Source: an uncultured Aquimarina sp. (GTDB lineage: Bacteria; Bacteroidota; Bacteroidia; Flavobacteriales; Flavobacteriaceae). From it: a DNA stretch of 64,000 nucleotides. The stretch's first letter is position 1. The number at the start of each line of letters is the position of its first letter. Of this stretch, positions 1 through 10,029 are shown one piece after another. A program made the position numbers and the translations under genes. The notes beneath the pieces are model-generated. The model saw nothing but the letters and a program-made list of their open reading frames with translations, had not been told where the DNA came from and searched no databases. Location: NCBI GenBank assembly GCA_947498935.1, contig CANMMM010000001.1, positions 248,001 to 312,000 on the forward strand, read 5' to 3'.

Positions 1-1632
1 CATTTTACTTACCTGATCAAAAGTGAATATACCTATTTCATTCAATTTCTCTTCCATTACAGGACCAATGCCATTTACTCTCTTTAGATCATCTGCTTGT
101 TGCGTTGCAGCATCAAACGTACCTAAATTATCTAATAGGCTGTTAATATCTTCTTGGCTTGCTTCTGTGGCTGCATCATGTGCAACTTCTTCCACTGTAT
201 CCTCTCTTATAATCTTAGTTTCTACTTTAGGAAGCTTATCTCTATGATCAACTCCAGCCTCTCTTAATTTCTTAAAATATTCACCAGATGATTTCAAGAT
301 TGTTTTTACTTCAGCTTGTGCAATCACTGGGAATGTACGTGCATATAATAAGAACAATACAAAGAAGAAACCAATAGTACCGATAAAGATTCCTATATCT
401 ACAAAAGTTGGAGAGAACATCGTCCATGAAGACGGTAAGTAATCTCTGTGTAGTGAAGTAACGATAATCACAAAACGTTCGAACCACATACCAATGTTTA
501 CAACAATTGATATTACAAAAGAGAACATGATACTTCTTCTTAGTTTAGGGAACCACATAAATTGTGGTGAGAACACGTTACATGTCATCATCGCCCAATA
601 TGCCCACCAGTAAGGTCCTGTTGCTCTATTCAAGAATGCATACTGCTCATACTCTACACCAGAATACCATGCTACGAATAGCTCAGTAATATAAGCTACC
701 CCCACAATAGAACCTGTAATCATAATTACAATATTCATCAGTTCTATATGCTGTATCGTAATGTATGCTTCTAGATTAGACACTTTACGCATGATAATTA
801 ACAGCGTGTTTACCATTGCAAAACCTGAGAAGATCGCTCCTGCCACAAAGTAAGGAGGGAATATCGTTGTATGCCACCCAGGTATTACAGAAGTTGCAAA
901 GTCAAAAGATACAATCGTATGTACAGAAAGTACCAATGGAGTTGCCAAACCTGCTAACACCAAAGACACTTCTTCGAAACGCTGCCAATCTTTAGCTCTA
1001 CCACTCCATCCGAATGATAGCAAACTATAAATTTTCTTATTAAAAGGTGTAATTGCACGGTCTCTTAGCATCGCAAAATCAGGTAATAAACCAGTCCACC
1101 AGAATACCAATGAAACGGATAAATATGTAGAGATTGCAAATACATCCCAAAGTAGTGGAGAATTAAAATTCACCCACAATGATCCGAATTGGTTTGGTAT
1201 AGGTAATACCCAATATGCTAACCATGGTCGTCCCATGTGTATAATAGGGAATAATCCAGCCTGAATAACTGAGAAAATAGTCATTGCTTCTGCCGATCGG
1301 TTAATTGCCATTCTCCATTTCTGACGGAATAACAATAATACTGCAGAGATTAAGGTTCCTGCATGACCGATACCTACCCACCATACAAAGTTGGTAATAT
1401 CCCATGCCCAACCTACTGTTTTGTTTAATCCCCATGTTCCTATACCTGTAGAAACTGTGTATAAAATACAACCTAATCCCCAAAGGAAAGCAACAAGGGC
1501 GATCGAAAACACGATCCACCACGATTTATTTGCTTTACCTTCAACTGGTGCAGCGACATCGATCGTTACATCATGGTAACTCTTATCGCCAGTTACTAAA
1601 GGTTTTCTTATAGGTGCTTCGTAATGAGACAT
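1..1632 (-). CDS. actC: Alternative complex III subunit ActC (NrfD-like), partial, with fused C-terminal HhH domain
   Basis: This is the quinol-binding NrfD/PsrC-type membrane subunit of alternative complex III, which oxidises menaquinol and passes electrons to cytochrome c or an oxidase. The ATG is at 1632 and the frame stays open to base 1, giving 544 visible codons; the 3' end lies outside the window. About ten hydrophobic segments alternate with short loops through residue ~465, as in NrfD proteins. After an acidic linker (~475-510) the protein continues into a helix-hairpin-helix-like segment with the core GIGPVMEEKLNEIGI near residues 520-534, which NrfD subunits do not need. The gene starts 40 bases after actB, so actA-actB-actC is one operon on the minus strand. 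The identity is secure; the role of the HhH tail is unknown. Confidence 0.9.
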   Translation of the reverse strand, partial: MSHYEAPIRKPLVTGDKSYHDVTIDVAAPVEGKANKSWWIVFSIALVAFLWGLGCILYTVSTGIGTWGLNKTVGWAWDITNFVWWVGIGHAGTLISAVLLLFRQKWRMAINRSAEAMTIFSVIQAGLFPIIHMGRPWLAYWVLPIPNQFGSLWVNFNSPLLWDVFAISTYLSVSLVFWWTGLLPDFAMLRDRAITPFNKKIYSLLSFGWSGRAKDWQRFEEVSLVLAGLATPLVLSVHTIVSFDFATSVIPGWHTTIFPPYFVAGAIFSGFAMVNTLLIIMRKVSNLEAYITIQHIELMNIVIMITGSIVGVAYITELFVAWYSGVEYEQYAFLNRATGPYWWAYWAMMTCNVFSPQFMWFPKLRRSIMFSFVISIVVNIGMWFERFVIIVTSLHRDYLPSSWTMFSPTFVDIGIFIGTIGFFFVLFLLYARTFPVIAQAEVKTILKSSGEYFKKLREAGVDHRDKLPKVETKIIREDTVEEVAHDAATEASQEDINSLLDNLGTFDAATQQADDLKRVNGIGPVMEEKLNEIGIFTFDQVSKM

Positions 1633-1672
1633 AATCCTTTATAATTGAATTGATTCTTTATTTGATTTTTAA

Positions 1673-4600
1673 TTAAGCTTCTGTAGTGTTTCTTACTTTC
1701 GTCTGATACATTACATTCGGTTTTGTACCTACGTGCTCTAATAAGTGATACATACGATCTCCTTCTTTAAGCTTAGCTACTTTACTTTCTTTGTCATTAA
1801 TATCTCCGAATGTCATAGCCCCAGAAGAACAAGCCGCAGAACATGCAGTTTGGAATTCTCCATCTTTGATCACACGACCATCTCTTTTCGCATCGAGAAT
1901 TGTCTTTTGCGTCATCTGCATACACATTGAGCATTTTTCCATCACCCCTCTAGAACGTACTGTTACATCTGGATTGATCACCATACGACCTAAATCGTTA
2001 TTCATGTGATAGTCAAACTCATCATTGTCATTGTACAAGAACCAGTTAAATCTACGTACCTTGTAAGGACAGTTGTTTGCACAATATCTAGTACCTACAC
2101 AGCGGTTATATGCCATATGGTTCTGCCCCTGTCTACCATGTGAAGTTGCCGCTACTGGACATACCGTTTCACAAGGAGCATGGTTACAGTGCTGACACAT
2201 TACAGGCTGGAATGCTACCTGTGGATTCTCTGATGGTTTTTCCATCTCTCCAAATTCAGATAATGAGCTTCTTAATCCTGCAATATTATCTTTCTTATCA
2301 TTATCTCCCTCGAATGTATCTTGTGAAGAATAGTATCTATCGATACGTAACCAGTGCATATCACGAGATCTTCTAACCTCAGATTTACCTACAACTGGCA
2401 CATTATTTTCTGCATGACAAGCGATCACACAAGCACCACATCCAGTACAAGCATTCAAATCTATAGACAAGTTAAAATGATGTCCTACTGAACGATCAAA
2501 CTCATCCCATAAATCCACTTCTGGTGAAGTTACTTCATATTCTATGTGATTCTTACTTACTTCCGGAATTGCATTCCACTCATGCTTATCTTTTGTATTA
2601 AAGATTTCTAGAGTCGTCTCTTTTATGATATCACCACGTCCCATCAAAGTATTATGCAGCTGCACACAAGCAAACTCGTGTACACCTTCTACTTTAGAAA
2701 CACTAGCAGACTGTACTGCATTTTGATTCACATACAATGTATATGCATTAACACCAACCTGCATTTCCTCTTTCAATCCTTCTTTTTTCCCATATCCTAA
2801 AGCCAATCCTACAGACCCTTTCGCCTGTCCTGGCTGGATAATTACTGGAGCAATTACTTCTACTCCATTAACCACTACCTTTGCATAACTACCATTTAAA
2901 GCTCCGTTTGCTACATTCTCATTTTCCAATCTTAACTCAGCAGCATCTGCCTTAGAAACGGTCAAGTAGTTATCCCATGAAGCTCTAGTGATTGGGTCTG
3001 GCATCTCTTGCAACCAAGGGTTGTTTGCCTGCTGACCATCACCTAAAGCTGTTTTAGTATATAATGTTAATTCTAATCCATTTGATTTAACAGTAGAAAG
3101 TCTTCTTGCCGCAGCTCCTACATTTGGACCTGCCACTACTGTTTCTTGCTCTCCTTCTGGAGTATTTATTGCGTTTTCTAACGCTGCTGACGCCAATACT
3201 GGCTTAACCAATACACCATCGTGCAATGCTTGACTCCAAGAAGTACCACCTAGTACACCTGTCCAAGCATTTTTTATGTAGTCATTATACGCTATTGAAT
3301 TCCCAGTCCACTTTAATAAAGTTTCTTGGAACTGACGTGTATCAAACAACGGTCTGATCGTTGGTTGCATCAAGCTATAACTTCCTTTTTTCAATTCTAC
3401 ATCTCCCCAAGACTCTAAGTAATGAGGCGTAGTAGCAATATAATCACATGCTATTGCCGTGTCATTAGCATGCATACTAAATGCTACAGAGATAGCTACT
3501 TTAGCCAAACCTTCTCTAAAAGCTACTCCATTAGGCAATGTATATACAGGATCAACACCTGCTATTAACAATCCGCCTACTTTACCAGCATTCATATCAC
3601 TTACAAGTTGTGCAACAGCTTTTGCATTTCCTTGTCTGATTTTTCTTGGTGTTGCTTCGTTAAAAGCTTTACTACGTATTGCTTTATTAATTGCTAATAC
3701 CACTAACTGTGCATCTACATCCTGCACTCCAGAAACCACAACAGCATTACTACCTGCTTTCTTGATAGTTTTTGCTGCTTTTTCTACAGCCACCTGCAAA
3801 CTTGCTTCTAATGTATTCTTAGCTCCTGCACCCGTTATATATGAGTACAAGGCAGCTAATACTTGCTTTTGCTGTGTAGGTGTCGCTGGCACTCTTGTAT
3901 CTGCATTTGCACCAGTAAGTGACATATTTGCTTCGAAATGGATATGCTTAGACATCTTACCATTCTTTGGCACACGTCCCTGTGCATACGCACTATCATA
4001 GCCACCACCTTGCCAATCACCTAAGAAATCAGCTGCTACACTCACAATAGTAGTTGCCTTAGAAAAATCATAATCTGCTAAAGCACGCTCTCCATACATC
4101 ATTTGATATGCATCTAAAGCTTCAGTATATGAAACAGCATCATAAACAACATGCTTCACATTTTGATATTTAGCCTTAAATTCAGTGATCAGTTTAGTTG
4201 TCGAAGGACTTGCAAAAGTTTGCGTAAGAATTACTAACTCTTTACCTCCAAGTGCATTTAACTTTGCAGCAACTTCTTTATCTAGTACATCCCATGAAAT
4301 GTCGACAGCTCCACTCTCTTCGTTTCGCTTTGGCCCTTGTAGACGAGCATTATCATATAATGATAAAACAGAAGCATGTACCCTAGCATTAGCTTCTCCA
4401 TTAGAAGTAGCAAGATTATTATTCTCTACTTTGATGGGTCTTCCTTCTCTAGTCTTGATCAATACACTCGCAAAATCAAAACCATCAGCAATAGTAGTTG
4501 CGTAATAGTTCGCTACTCCAGGCACTATTCTTTCTGGCTGTACTACGTATGGTATTGATTTTACTACAGGCCCTTCACAAGCAGCTAAGGAAGCTGCAGC

Positions 4601-4789
4601 TGTACTAAAACCTACATATTTTAGAAAATCACGACGTGAAGTCGAAGAATTTTCTAGAGATGCTTTATCTCCTAAAAACGCATCCGTAGGAATTTCCTGT
4701 ACGAATTCATTTTGTTGTAGCGTCTCAACAATAGAGCTATCTTCGTTTAGCTCTTCAACACTTTTCCAGTATTTCTTGTTTGATGACAT
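1673..4789 (-). CDS. actB: Alternative complex III subunit ActB (molybdopterin-oxidoreductase-like plus iron-sulfur domain)
   Basis: This 1038-residue protein is the peripheral iron-sulfur subunit of alternative complex III. The N-terminus carries a twin-arginine-type segment (SRRDFLKYVGF, ~residues 51-61) ending in AAC, so it may be Tat-exported and lipid-anchored. Residues ~100-740 resemble a molybdopterin oxidoreductase body (B1); in known complexes this part is fused as here and lacks molybdenum. From ~774 a ferredoxin-type B2 domain shows the cysteine clusters CTGCGACVIAC, CQHCNHAPCETVC, CVGTRYCANNC and CSMC with later TAC/AAC cysteines, enough for several cubane clusters. It lies 56 bases after actA and 40 before actC. 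Confidence 0.93.
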   Translation of the reverse strand: MSSNKKYWKSVEELNEDSSIVETLQQNEFVQEIPTDAFLGDKASLENSSTSRRDFLKYVGFSTAAASLAACEGPVVKSIPYVVQPERIVPGVANYYATTIADGFDFASVLIKTREGRPIKVENNNLATSNGEANARVHASVLSLYDNARLQGPKRNEESGAVDISWDVLDKEVAAKLNALGGKELVILTQTFASPSTTKLITEFKAKYQNVKHVVYDAVSYTEALDAYQMMYGERALADYDFSKATTIVSVAADFLGDWQGGGYDSAYAQGRVPKNGKMSKHIHFEANMSLTGANADTRVPATPTQQKQVLAALYSYITGAGAKNTLEASLQVAVEKAAKTIKKAGSNAVVVSGVQDVDAQLVVLAINKAIRSKAFNEATPRKIRQGNAKAVAQLVSDMNAGKVGGLLIAGVDPVYTLPNGVAFREGLAKVAISVAFSMHANDTAIACDYIATTPHYLESWGDVELKKGSYSLMQPTIRPLFDTRQFQETLLKWTGNSIAYNDYIKNAWTGVLGGTSWSQALHDGVLVKPVLASAALENAINTPEGEQETVVAGPNVGAAARRLSTVKSNGLELTLYTKTALGDGQQANNPWLQEMPDPITRASWDNYLTVSKADAAELRLENENVANGALNGSYAKVVVNGVEVIAPVIIQPGQAKGSVGLALGYGKKEGLKEEMQVGVNAYTLYVNQNAVQSASVSKVEGVHEFACVQLHNTLMGRGDIIKETTLEIFNTKDKHEWNAIPEVSKNHIEYEVTSPEVDLWDEFDRSVGHHFNLSIDLNACTGCGACVIACHAENNVPVVGKSEVRRSRDMHWLRIDRYYSSQDTFEGDNDKKDNIAGLRSSLSEFGEMEKPSENPQVAFQPVMCQHCNHAPCETVCPVAATSHGRQGQNHMAYNRCVGTRYCANNCPYKVRRFNWFLYNDNDEFDYHMNNDLGRMVINPDVTVRSRGVMEKCSMCMQMTQKTILDAKRDGRVIKDGEFQTACSAACSSGAMTFGDINDKESKVAKLKEGDRMYHLLEHVGTKPNVMYQTKVRNTTEA

Positions 4790-4845
4790 ATATAATTGAT
4801 ATTAGCTTCTTATTATATCCGATTTAACGGATCTTAATTTTTTTA

Positions 4846-6144
4846 TTAATAGTGGCACTTACCACACTCTAGACCACCCATCTGAGCAGCAGTCAACTTG
4901 TCTACACCATACTTCTTAGACAATTCTTCGTGTATTTTTTCATAATACGCATTGCCCTCTACCTTTACATTCGTCTCTCTATGGCAATTGATACACCACC
5001 CCATAGTTAATGGAGCATGCTGATACATAATCTCCATTTCTTCTACAGGACCATGACATTTCTGACACTGTACTCCTGCAACACTTACGTGCTGTGAGTG
5101 ATTGAAATATGCAAAGTCTGGCAGATTATGAATACGCACCCATTTCACTGGAGACGTTTCACCTGTATAAGATTGTGTACTCTCATCCCATCCTACTGCT
5201 TTGTATAACTTTTGTATTTCGCCATCATAAAACTCTTTAGAGTAATCTTCTGTAGCTGTAGTTTCTGCTACCTCTGCGATAGATTTGTGACAGTTCATAC
5301 ATACATTTAGCGAAGGTATGCCTGAATGCTTAGAAACCCTGGCAGAAGAGTGACAGTATTTACACTCAATCTTGTTGTCTCCCGCATGAATTCTGTGTGA
5401 ATAATGAATTGGTTGGATTGGTTGATACCCTTGATCAATCCCTACCTGCATAAAGAAACCATATACAAAATACCCACTAGCTAACAGTACTAGTATCGCT
5501 GTAACTAATACTAAAAATTGGTTTTCTATAAATGCTTTCCAAATTGGTTTTCTAGTCTCAGCTTCTGGAAGCGCTATATCATTAGCAGCCGCAAAATTTT
5601 TAAGTGTCTTGTTTACTAAAAACAATACCACTACCAACATCGCGAATACTAGCACCAATGCTGACAAAATAAGATTTGTAGACATTGAAGAACCACCTCC
5701 AGTACTTGTTGCTTGCGCAGTAGCACCCGCAGATTTAGGTGGCGCAGCTTTTGGCACCATTACGTATGCCAATATATTATCTATATCAGCATTATTTAAT
5801 TGCGGAAAAGCATTCATTGGGGTCTTCTTATACTCTTCCCAAATTGCTATCGCTTCTGCATCACCAGCAGCTATCATCGCTGCACTATTCTTTACCCAAG
5901 AATAAATCCATTCAGTACTATGCCTTTCCGTCACTCCAAAAAGTGCTGGCCCAGTAGACCGCTTATATCTTTTATGACATGAAGCACATAATGATTTAAA
6001 CAACGCTTCTCCCTTTGCCACATCTCCACCAGAAGTTGTTGCTGCATCAGCCTGACCAAATGTCGGCTGAAATAAAGAGAACAAAAAGACAGTTCCTAGA
6101 AATAGGAGTTTAGAGGCTGAATTTCGGTATTTCACCTGTTTCAT
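4846..6144 (-). CDS. actA: Alternative complex III subunit ActA, multihaem cytochrome c with extra N-terminal monohaem domain
   Basis: Membrane-anchored cytochrome c subunit of alternative complex III. I prefer the ATG at 6144 (432 aa), which opens directly into a signal peptide ending in FGQ; an upstream in-frame ATG at 6165 would add seven residues. Six CxxCH haem-binding motifs are visible: CASCH near residue 53, then CKYCH, CMNCH, CQKCH, CINCH, and CGKCH at the extreme C-terminus. The first sits in a separate monohaem cytochrome domain, followed by a Gly/Ser-rich linker and two transmembrane helices; the other five form the usual ActA pentahaem part. First gene of the visible act operon. 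A TACTTTTG element on the minus strand at 6245-6238 may be its promoter, but no clear -33 TTG accompanies it. Confidence 0.93.
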   Translation of the reverse strand: MKQVKYRNSASKLLFLGTVFLFSLFQPTFGQADAATTSGGDVAKGEALFKSLCASCHKRYKRSTGPALFGVTERHSTEWIYSWVKNSAAMIAAGDAEAIAIWEEYKKTPMNAFPQLNNADIDNILAYVMVPKAAPPKSAGATAQATSTGGGSSMSTNLILSALVLVFAMLVVVLFLVNKTLKNFAAANDIALPEAETRKPIWKAFIENQFLVLVTAILVLLASGYFVYGFFMQVGIDQGYQPIQPIHYSHRIHAGDNKIECKYCHSSARVSKHSGIPSLNVCMNCHKSIAEVAETTATEDYSKEFYDGEIQKLYKAVGWDESTQSYTGETSPVKWVRIHNLPDFAYFNHSQHVSVAGVQCQKCHGPVEEMEIMYQHAPLTMGWCINCHRETNVKVEGNAYYEKIHEELSKKYGVDKLTAAQMGGLECGKCHY

Positions 6145-6344
6145 ATTATTAAGTAGAATTATCATCTATTTTTTGGCATGATTTTTTCGATTTTATTCAA
6201 AAAAAAAGAGTAAAACCAATGCCTTTTAATTCGACAGCAAAAGTACTATAATAAGTCGATTTTAGAAATGTTAGCGATCTGTTAAGCATTAATTTATAAT
6301 TATTCTAAATAGATGCTTTTCAAGATTGTTGCTGCATTAAATTT

Positions 6345-6352
6345 TACCTTTG
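6345..6352 (+). promoter_or_regulatory. Bacteroidota-type promoter element for the SPOR gene
   Basis: TACCTTTG matches the -7 consensus TAnnTTTG and lies 17 bases before the ATG at 6370. A TTG at 6326-6328 is 16 bases upstream, slightly short of the usual 17-21. The leader would be very short. Confidence 0.45.
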
Positions 6353-6369
6353 CATCAAATGTATTTGTA

Positions 6370-6822
6370 ATGAGAATTTTATATCCACAAAAGAAGCACT
6401 TATTTTTCTATTTTTGTTTAGCTAGCGCATTGCAGACCAATGCACAAACTAGCAATGAATCAGACATTTCTGACGCTTTCAGAACTATCGAAGCCTCTAA
6501 CATACCTGAACCCACACTCACAATCAATGAGGATCCTAGAATACAACAACTTCTAGACATCAAAACCGAAATGGACAAAAACGGAGCTTTAAGCGACACC
6601 TATAAGATACAACTCTTTAATGGAAACAATAAAGACGCGCAAAAAGTACTCCAAAAAGCAGAAAAGCTATTTCCTCAATGGGAAACAGAATTAAAGTGGG
6701 AAACACCAGAATTTAAAGTATGGATCGGTAACTACAGAAGTAAACTAGAAAGAGATCGCGCCCTCAGAGAAATCAAAAAAGAATTTCTTGGTGCCTTTAG
6801 CCCACAACTAAAAAACAAATAG
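6370..6822 (+). CDS. Secreted SPOR-domain protein
   Basis: A 150-residue exported protein. I place the start at the ATG at 6370 rather than the upstream in-frame ATG at 6313, because it opens into a basic then hydrophobic signal peptide ending ALQTNAQ and the promoter element lies between the two ATGs. The C-terminal ~70 residues (YKIQLFNGNNKDAQKVLQKA, then FKVWIGNYRSKLERDRAL) have the SPOR pattern: a YkIQl strand, a helix, and a WvGny strand. SPOR domains bind denuded peptidoglycan, often at division sites. It is divergent from the act operon and convergent with infB. Confidence 0.75.
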   Translation: MRILYPQKKHLFFYFCLASALQTNAQTSNESDISDAFRTIEASNIPEPTLTINEDPRIQQLLDIKTEMDKNGALSDTYKIQLFNGNNKDAQKVLQKAEKLFPQWETELKWETPEFKVWIGNYRSKLERDRALREIKKEFLGAFSPQLKNK

Positions 6823-6842
6823 CAAACGTTTATTTTACATTA

Positions 6843-6930
6843 GGGCGTTCCCCAAGGGTCGGGCTATACGCTACAATTCCTCACTCCTCCTAAGGTCGGG
6901 CTGCGGGATTTCCACTGCTATCCCTAACGC
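6843..6930 (+). repeat. REP-like dispersed repeat, copy 1 (subtype B)
   Basis: GC-rich element starting GGGCGTT and ending CCCTAACGC, with the shared blocks GGGTCGGGCTA and CTATCCCTAACGC. Its centre (CTACAATTCCTC ... GGGATTTCCACTGC) matches only copy 2 at 14424-14510, defining a subtype. It lies between the convergent SPOR gene and infB. Confidence 0.85.
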
Positions 6931-7005
6931 AACAAAACCGCCTCATACAACAGACGGACAATCTTAAGACTATTACAAAAACCTAAAGACAAACATTCAG
7001 AAAAC

Positions 7006-7037
7006 AAAAAAAGCCATCTTTTACAGATGGCTTTTTT
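7006..7037. terminator. Bidirectional intrinsic terminator between the SPOR gene and infB
   Basis: The stem AGCCATCT/AGATGGCT (7012-7019 with 7025-7032) is flanked by an A-run on the left and a T-run on the right, so it can end transcription of infB on the minus strand and read-through from the plus strand. Confidence 0.85.
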
Positions 7038-7056
7038 ATATGTATTATATAGTGAA

Positions 7057-9888
7057 TTACAGCTTTTTCTTTACTGCTACTTCTTGGAAACACTCTACAA
7101 CATCTCCAATCTTAATATCATTGTAATTCTTCACCTGCAGTCCACAATCGTACCCTTTAGCAACTTCTTTTACATCATCTTTAAAACGCTTTAATGAAGC
7201 CAACTCTCCGGTATAAACAACCACTCCTTCTCTAATCAATCGGATTCCACAATTACGTAATATCTTACCTGTCTGAACCATACATCCTGCAATTGTACCC
7301 ACTTTAGAGATCTTAAACGTCTCTCTAATTTCAGCAGTACCCGTCACCTCTTCTTTCATCACAGGCGACAACATACCCTCCATTGCATCCTTCAGATCAT
7401 TGATTGCATCATAGATAATAGAATAAGTTCTGATATCTATCTCTTCTTTATCAGCTACCATTCTGGCGTTACCCGCTGGTCGAACATTAAATCCAATAAT
7501 AATTGCATCTGATGCTGATGCTAATAACACATCACTTTCTGTAATAGCACCAACTGCTTTATGTATAATATTCACATGAATCTCTTCTGTAGACAATTTT
7601 TGGAATGAATCCGTCAACGCTTCTACAGAACCATCCACATCCCCTTTCAGGATAATATTCAGTTCTTTGAAATCTCCTAATGCTATACGTCTTCCAATCT
7701 CATCTAATGTAATATGACGCTGCGTACGCACAGACTGTTCTCTATGCAATTGAGCTCGCTTAGAAGCAATATCCTTAGCCTCTCTTTCATCTTCTAACAC
7801 ATTAAACTTATCCCCTGCTTGCGGCGCACCATCAAGACCTAAAATCGAAACTGGCGTAGAAGGCCCTGCCTCTTTTACATTATTACCTCTTTCATCATGC
7901 ATCGCCTTGATTTTTCCACTGTTTTTACCAGCCAAGACATAATCCCCAATCTTAAGCGTACCTGTCTGTACTAAAATAGTAGACACATACCCTCTTCCTT
8001 TATCTAAGAATGCTTCTACTACAGTACCAGAAGCCAATCGATCTGGATTTGCTTTCAATTCTAGAATTTCAGCTTCTAGCAACACTTTCTCTAGCAACTC
8101 CTTTACCCCTAATCCTGTTTTAGCAGAAATATCATGAGACTGTATTTTACCACCCCAATCTTCTACCAAAAGATTCATAGAAGCCAATTTTTCTTTGATC
8201 TTATCTGGATTCGCAGTAGGCTTATCTACCTTATTTATTGCAAACACGATAGGCACCCCTGCTGCTTGCGCATGGCTAATCGCCTCCTTCGTTTGCGGCA
8301 TCACATCATCATCCGCAGCAATTACAATAATTGCTAAATCCGTTACCTGCGCTCCACGAGCACGCATAGCCGTAAACGCTTCGTGACCCGGCGTATCCAA
8401 GAAGGCTATTTTTTGCCCATCTTCTAACTGCACTCCATAAGCCCCAATATGCTGTGTAATTCCACCGCTTTCACCAGCAATTACATTTTCTTGTCGTATA
8501 TAATCCAACAGCGATGTCTTACCATGATCTACATGTCCCATCACCGTTACAATAGGTGCTCTACCTAATAAATCAGCAGGATCATCTACAATTTCCTCTA
8601 TTGATTCTTCGATATCCGCAGTTACAAAATTCACTTCATAACCAAACTCATCAGCTACTATAGAAAGCGTCTCTGCATCTAATCGCTGATTCATCGTAAC
8701 CATGATACCCAAACTCATACAAGCTGATATCACTTTGGTAGTCGGCACATCCATCATCGTAGCCACCTCAGACACCGTAACAAACTCAGTTACCTTTAGC
8801 ACCTTGCTTTCCTGCTCCTGTTGCGCTACATCATCCTCCGCTTTCTGACGGTGTTGATCCCTTTTATCTCTACGATATTTAGCCGCTTTAGACTTATTAG
8901 ATTTACCTTGCAGTTTCTCTAACGTCTCTCTAACCTGCTTTTGTACTTCTTCCTCACTTGGCTCCTCTTTTACAACAGCTGGTTTCCTACCTCTGTTCGG
9001 ACCACCTCTATGAGGCCCTCTATTAGAACCTGATCTGTTTCCTTGGTTTCTATTATTCCCAGGTCCACCAGATCCAGGCTTGTTATTTCCATCCTTGCTG
9101 ATCCTCTTTCTTCGCTTTTTAGGATCTCCCCCCGCTCCTTTATCATTCTTTTTATCATCCTTCTTCTTAGCAGGTTTCTGAAACTTAGACAAGTCAATTT
9201 TCTGACCCGTAAAGTTAGGGCCATCTAATTTCTTATACTGAGTTTGCACCCTTACCGGCTCTGCAGAAGCCTCTGGCTGAGCCACAGCAGGCTTTTCCTT
9301 TTTAGCCGTAGGTTGTTCCGCCATTTTCTTTGCTTTTTTCTGCTCTAGATCAATCGCAGCTACTTTTGCAATCTTAATGGTCTTCTTCTCTGGTCGATTA
9401 GAAATCACTTCTGGTTTTTTCACCTCTTCCTTTTTTGCCTTATTAGGAATTGTTTCTTTTTTCTGTTCTTTTACAGGTGGCGCTGCTACTTCCTTTGCTT
9501 CGGGCTGTTTCTTTTCCGTAGCTTCCTGTTTTTTGTGGGACAAGTCGATTTTGCCCACTTGTTTAGGCCCTGTTAATTGAGCTTTGGCTTTTACAACTTC
9601 ACGAGCTTCTGCACGTTTGCGTTTTTCCTCCTGCTCAGACTCTATCTGTACACGAAGCGCTTCTTTCTCTTTTCTTTTTTCTTCTCCAACTTCTTTGGAA
9701 GCTACTTTTTTACTCTTATCCGTTTGAAATTCATCAAACAAGAGCTGATAGATCTCAGAAGAAATCTTAGTGGTAGGACGCGCATCTATCTCGTGACCTT
9801 TTGAATTCAAAAAGTCAACAGCCCGATCTAGCGAGATATTGAATTCGCGTAATACCTTATTTAATCTCATTGTTCTTGCTTCAGCCAT
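7057..9888 (-). CDS. infB: Translation initiation factor IF-2
   Basis: GTPase of 943 residues that positions initiator tRNA on the ribosome. An IF2_N segment at the N-terminus is followed by a long Lys/Glu/Ala-rich and then Gly/Arg/Asn-rich disordered linker (~residues 60-340) and a second IF2_N segment (~365-415). The G domain shows GHVDHGKT (G1), DTPGH (G3) and NKVD (G4), followed by the two beta-barrel domains and IF2 C-terminal domains. The ATG at 9888 opens [19 protein letters not shown], the usual start. It lies 141 bases after nusA in the rimP-nusA-infB operon; that gap holds a perfect 9-bp inverted repeat (9960-9968/9975-9983) and a TATATTTG box on the minus strand (9918-9911) without a good -33 element. 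Confidence 0.97.
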   Translation of the reverse strand: MAEARTMRLNKVLREFNISLDRAVDFLNSKGHEIDARPTTKISSEIYQLLFDEFQTDKSKKVASKEVGEEKRKEKEALRVQIESEQEEKRKRAEAREVVKAKAQLTGPKQVGKIDLSHKKQEATEKKQPEAKEVAAPPVKEQKKETIPNKAKKEEVKKPEVISNRPEKKTIKIAKVAAIDLEQKKAKKMAEQPTAKKEKPAVAQPEASAEPVRVQTQYKKLDGPNFTGQKIDLSKFQKPAKKKDDKKNDKGAGGDPKKRRKRISKDGNNKPGSGGPGNNRNQGNRSGSNRGPHRGGPNRGRKPAVVKEEPSEEEVQKQVRETLEKLQGKSNKSKAAKYRRDKRDQHRQKAEDDVAQQEQESKVLKVTEFVTVSEVATMMDVPTTKVISACMSLGIMVTMNQRLDAETLSIVADEFGYEVNFVTADIEESIEEIVDDPADLLGRAPIVTVMGHVDHGKTSLLDYIRQENVIAGESGGITQHIGAYGVQLEDGQKIAFLDTPGHEAFTAMRARGAQVTDLAIIVIAADDDVMPQTKEAISHAQAAGVPIVFAINKVDKPTANPDKIKEKLASMNLLVEDWGGKIQSHDISAKTGLGVKELLEKVLLEAEILELKANPDRLASGTVVEAFLDKGRGYVSTILVQTGTLKIGDYVLAGKNSGKIKAMHDERGNNVKEAGPSTPVSILGLDGAPQAGDKFNVLEDEREAKDIASKRAQLHREQSVRTQRHITLDEIGRRIALGDFKELNIILKGDVDGSVEALTDSFQKLSTEEIHVNIIHKAVGAITESDVLLASASDAIIIGFNVRPAGNARMVADKEEIDIRTYSIIYDAINDLKDAMEGMLSPVMKEEVTGTAEIRETFKISKVGTIAGCMVQTGKILRNCGIRLIREGVVVYTGELASLKRFKDDVKEVAKGYDCGLQVKNYNDIKIGDVVECFQEVAVKKKL

Positions 9889-10029
9889 AAATGCCTCTTA
9901 ATTTTATGCTCAAATATAAATTAATTGAAGTTATTAACCCTAAAATTCGCTGGGTTTTGTTGATTTACGAAAATGTAAATCAACATTATGTAATTTTCAG
10001 CCCCAAAAGAGACCAATACTTACGAATAA

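Noticed and set aside
3459..4001. A 180-codon plus-strand frame opposite actB
   Set aside because: It is antisense to a clear, well-conserved gene and shows no domain pattern; a shadow of the actB codon pattern.
9889..10029. A separate promoter for infB in the nusA-infB gap
   Set aside because: A TATATTTG box is present on the minus strand (9918-9911) but there is no TTG at a suitable distance; infB is more likely read from the rimP promoter.
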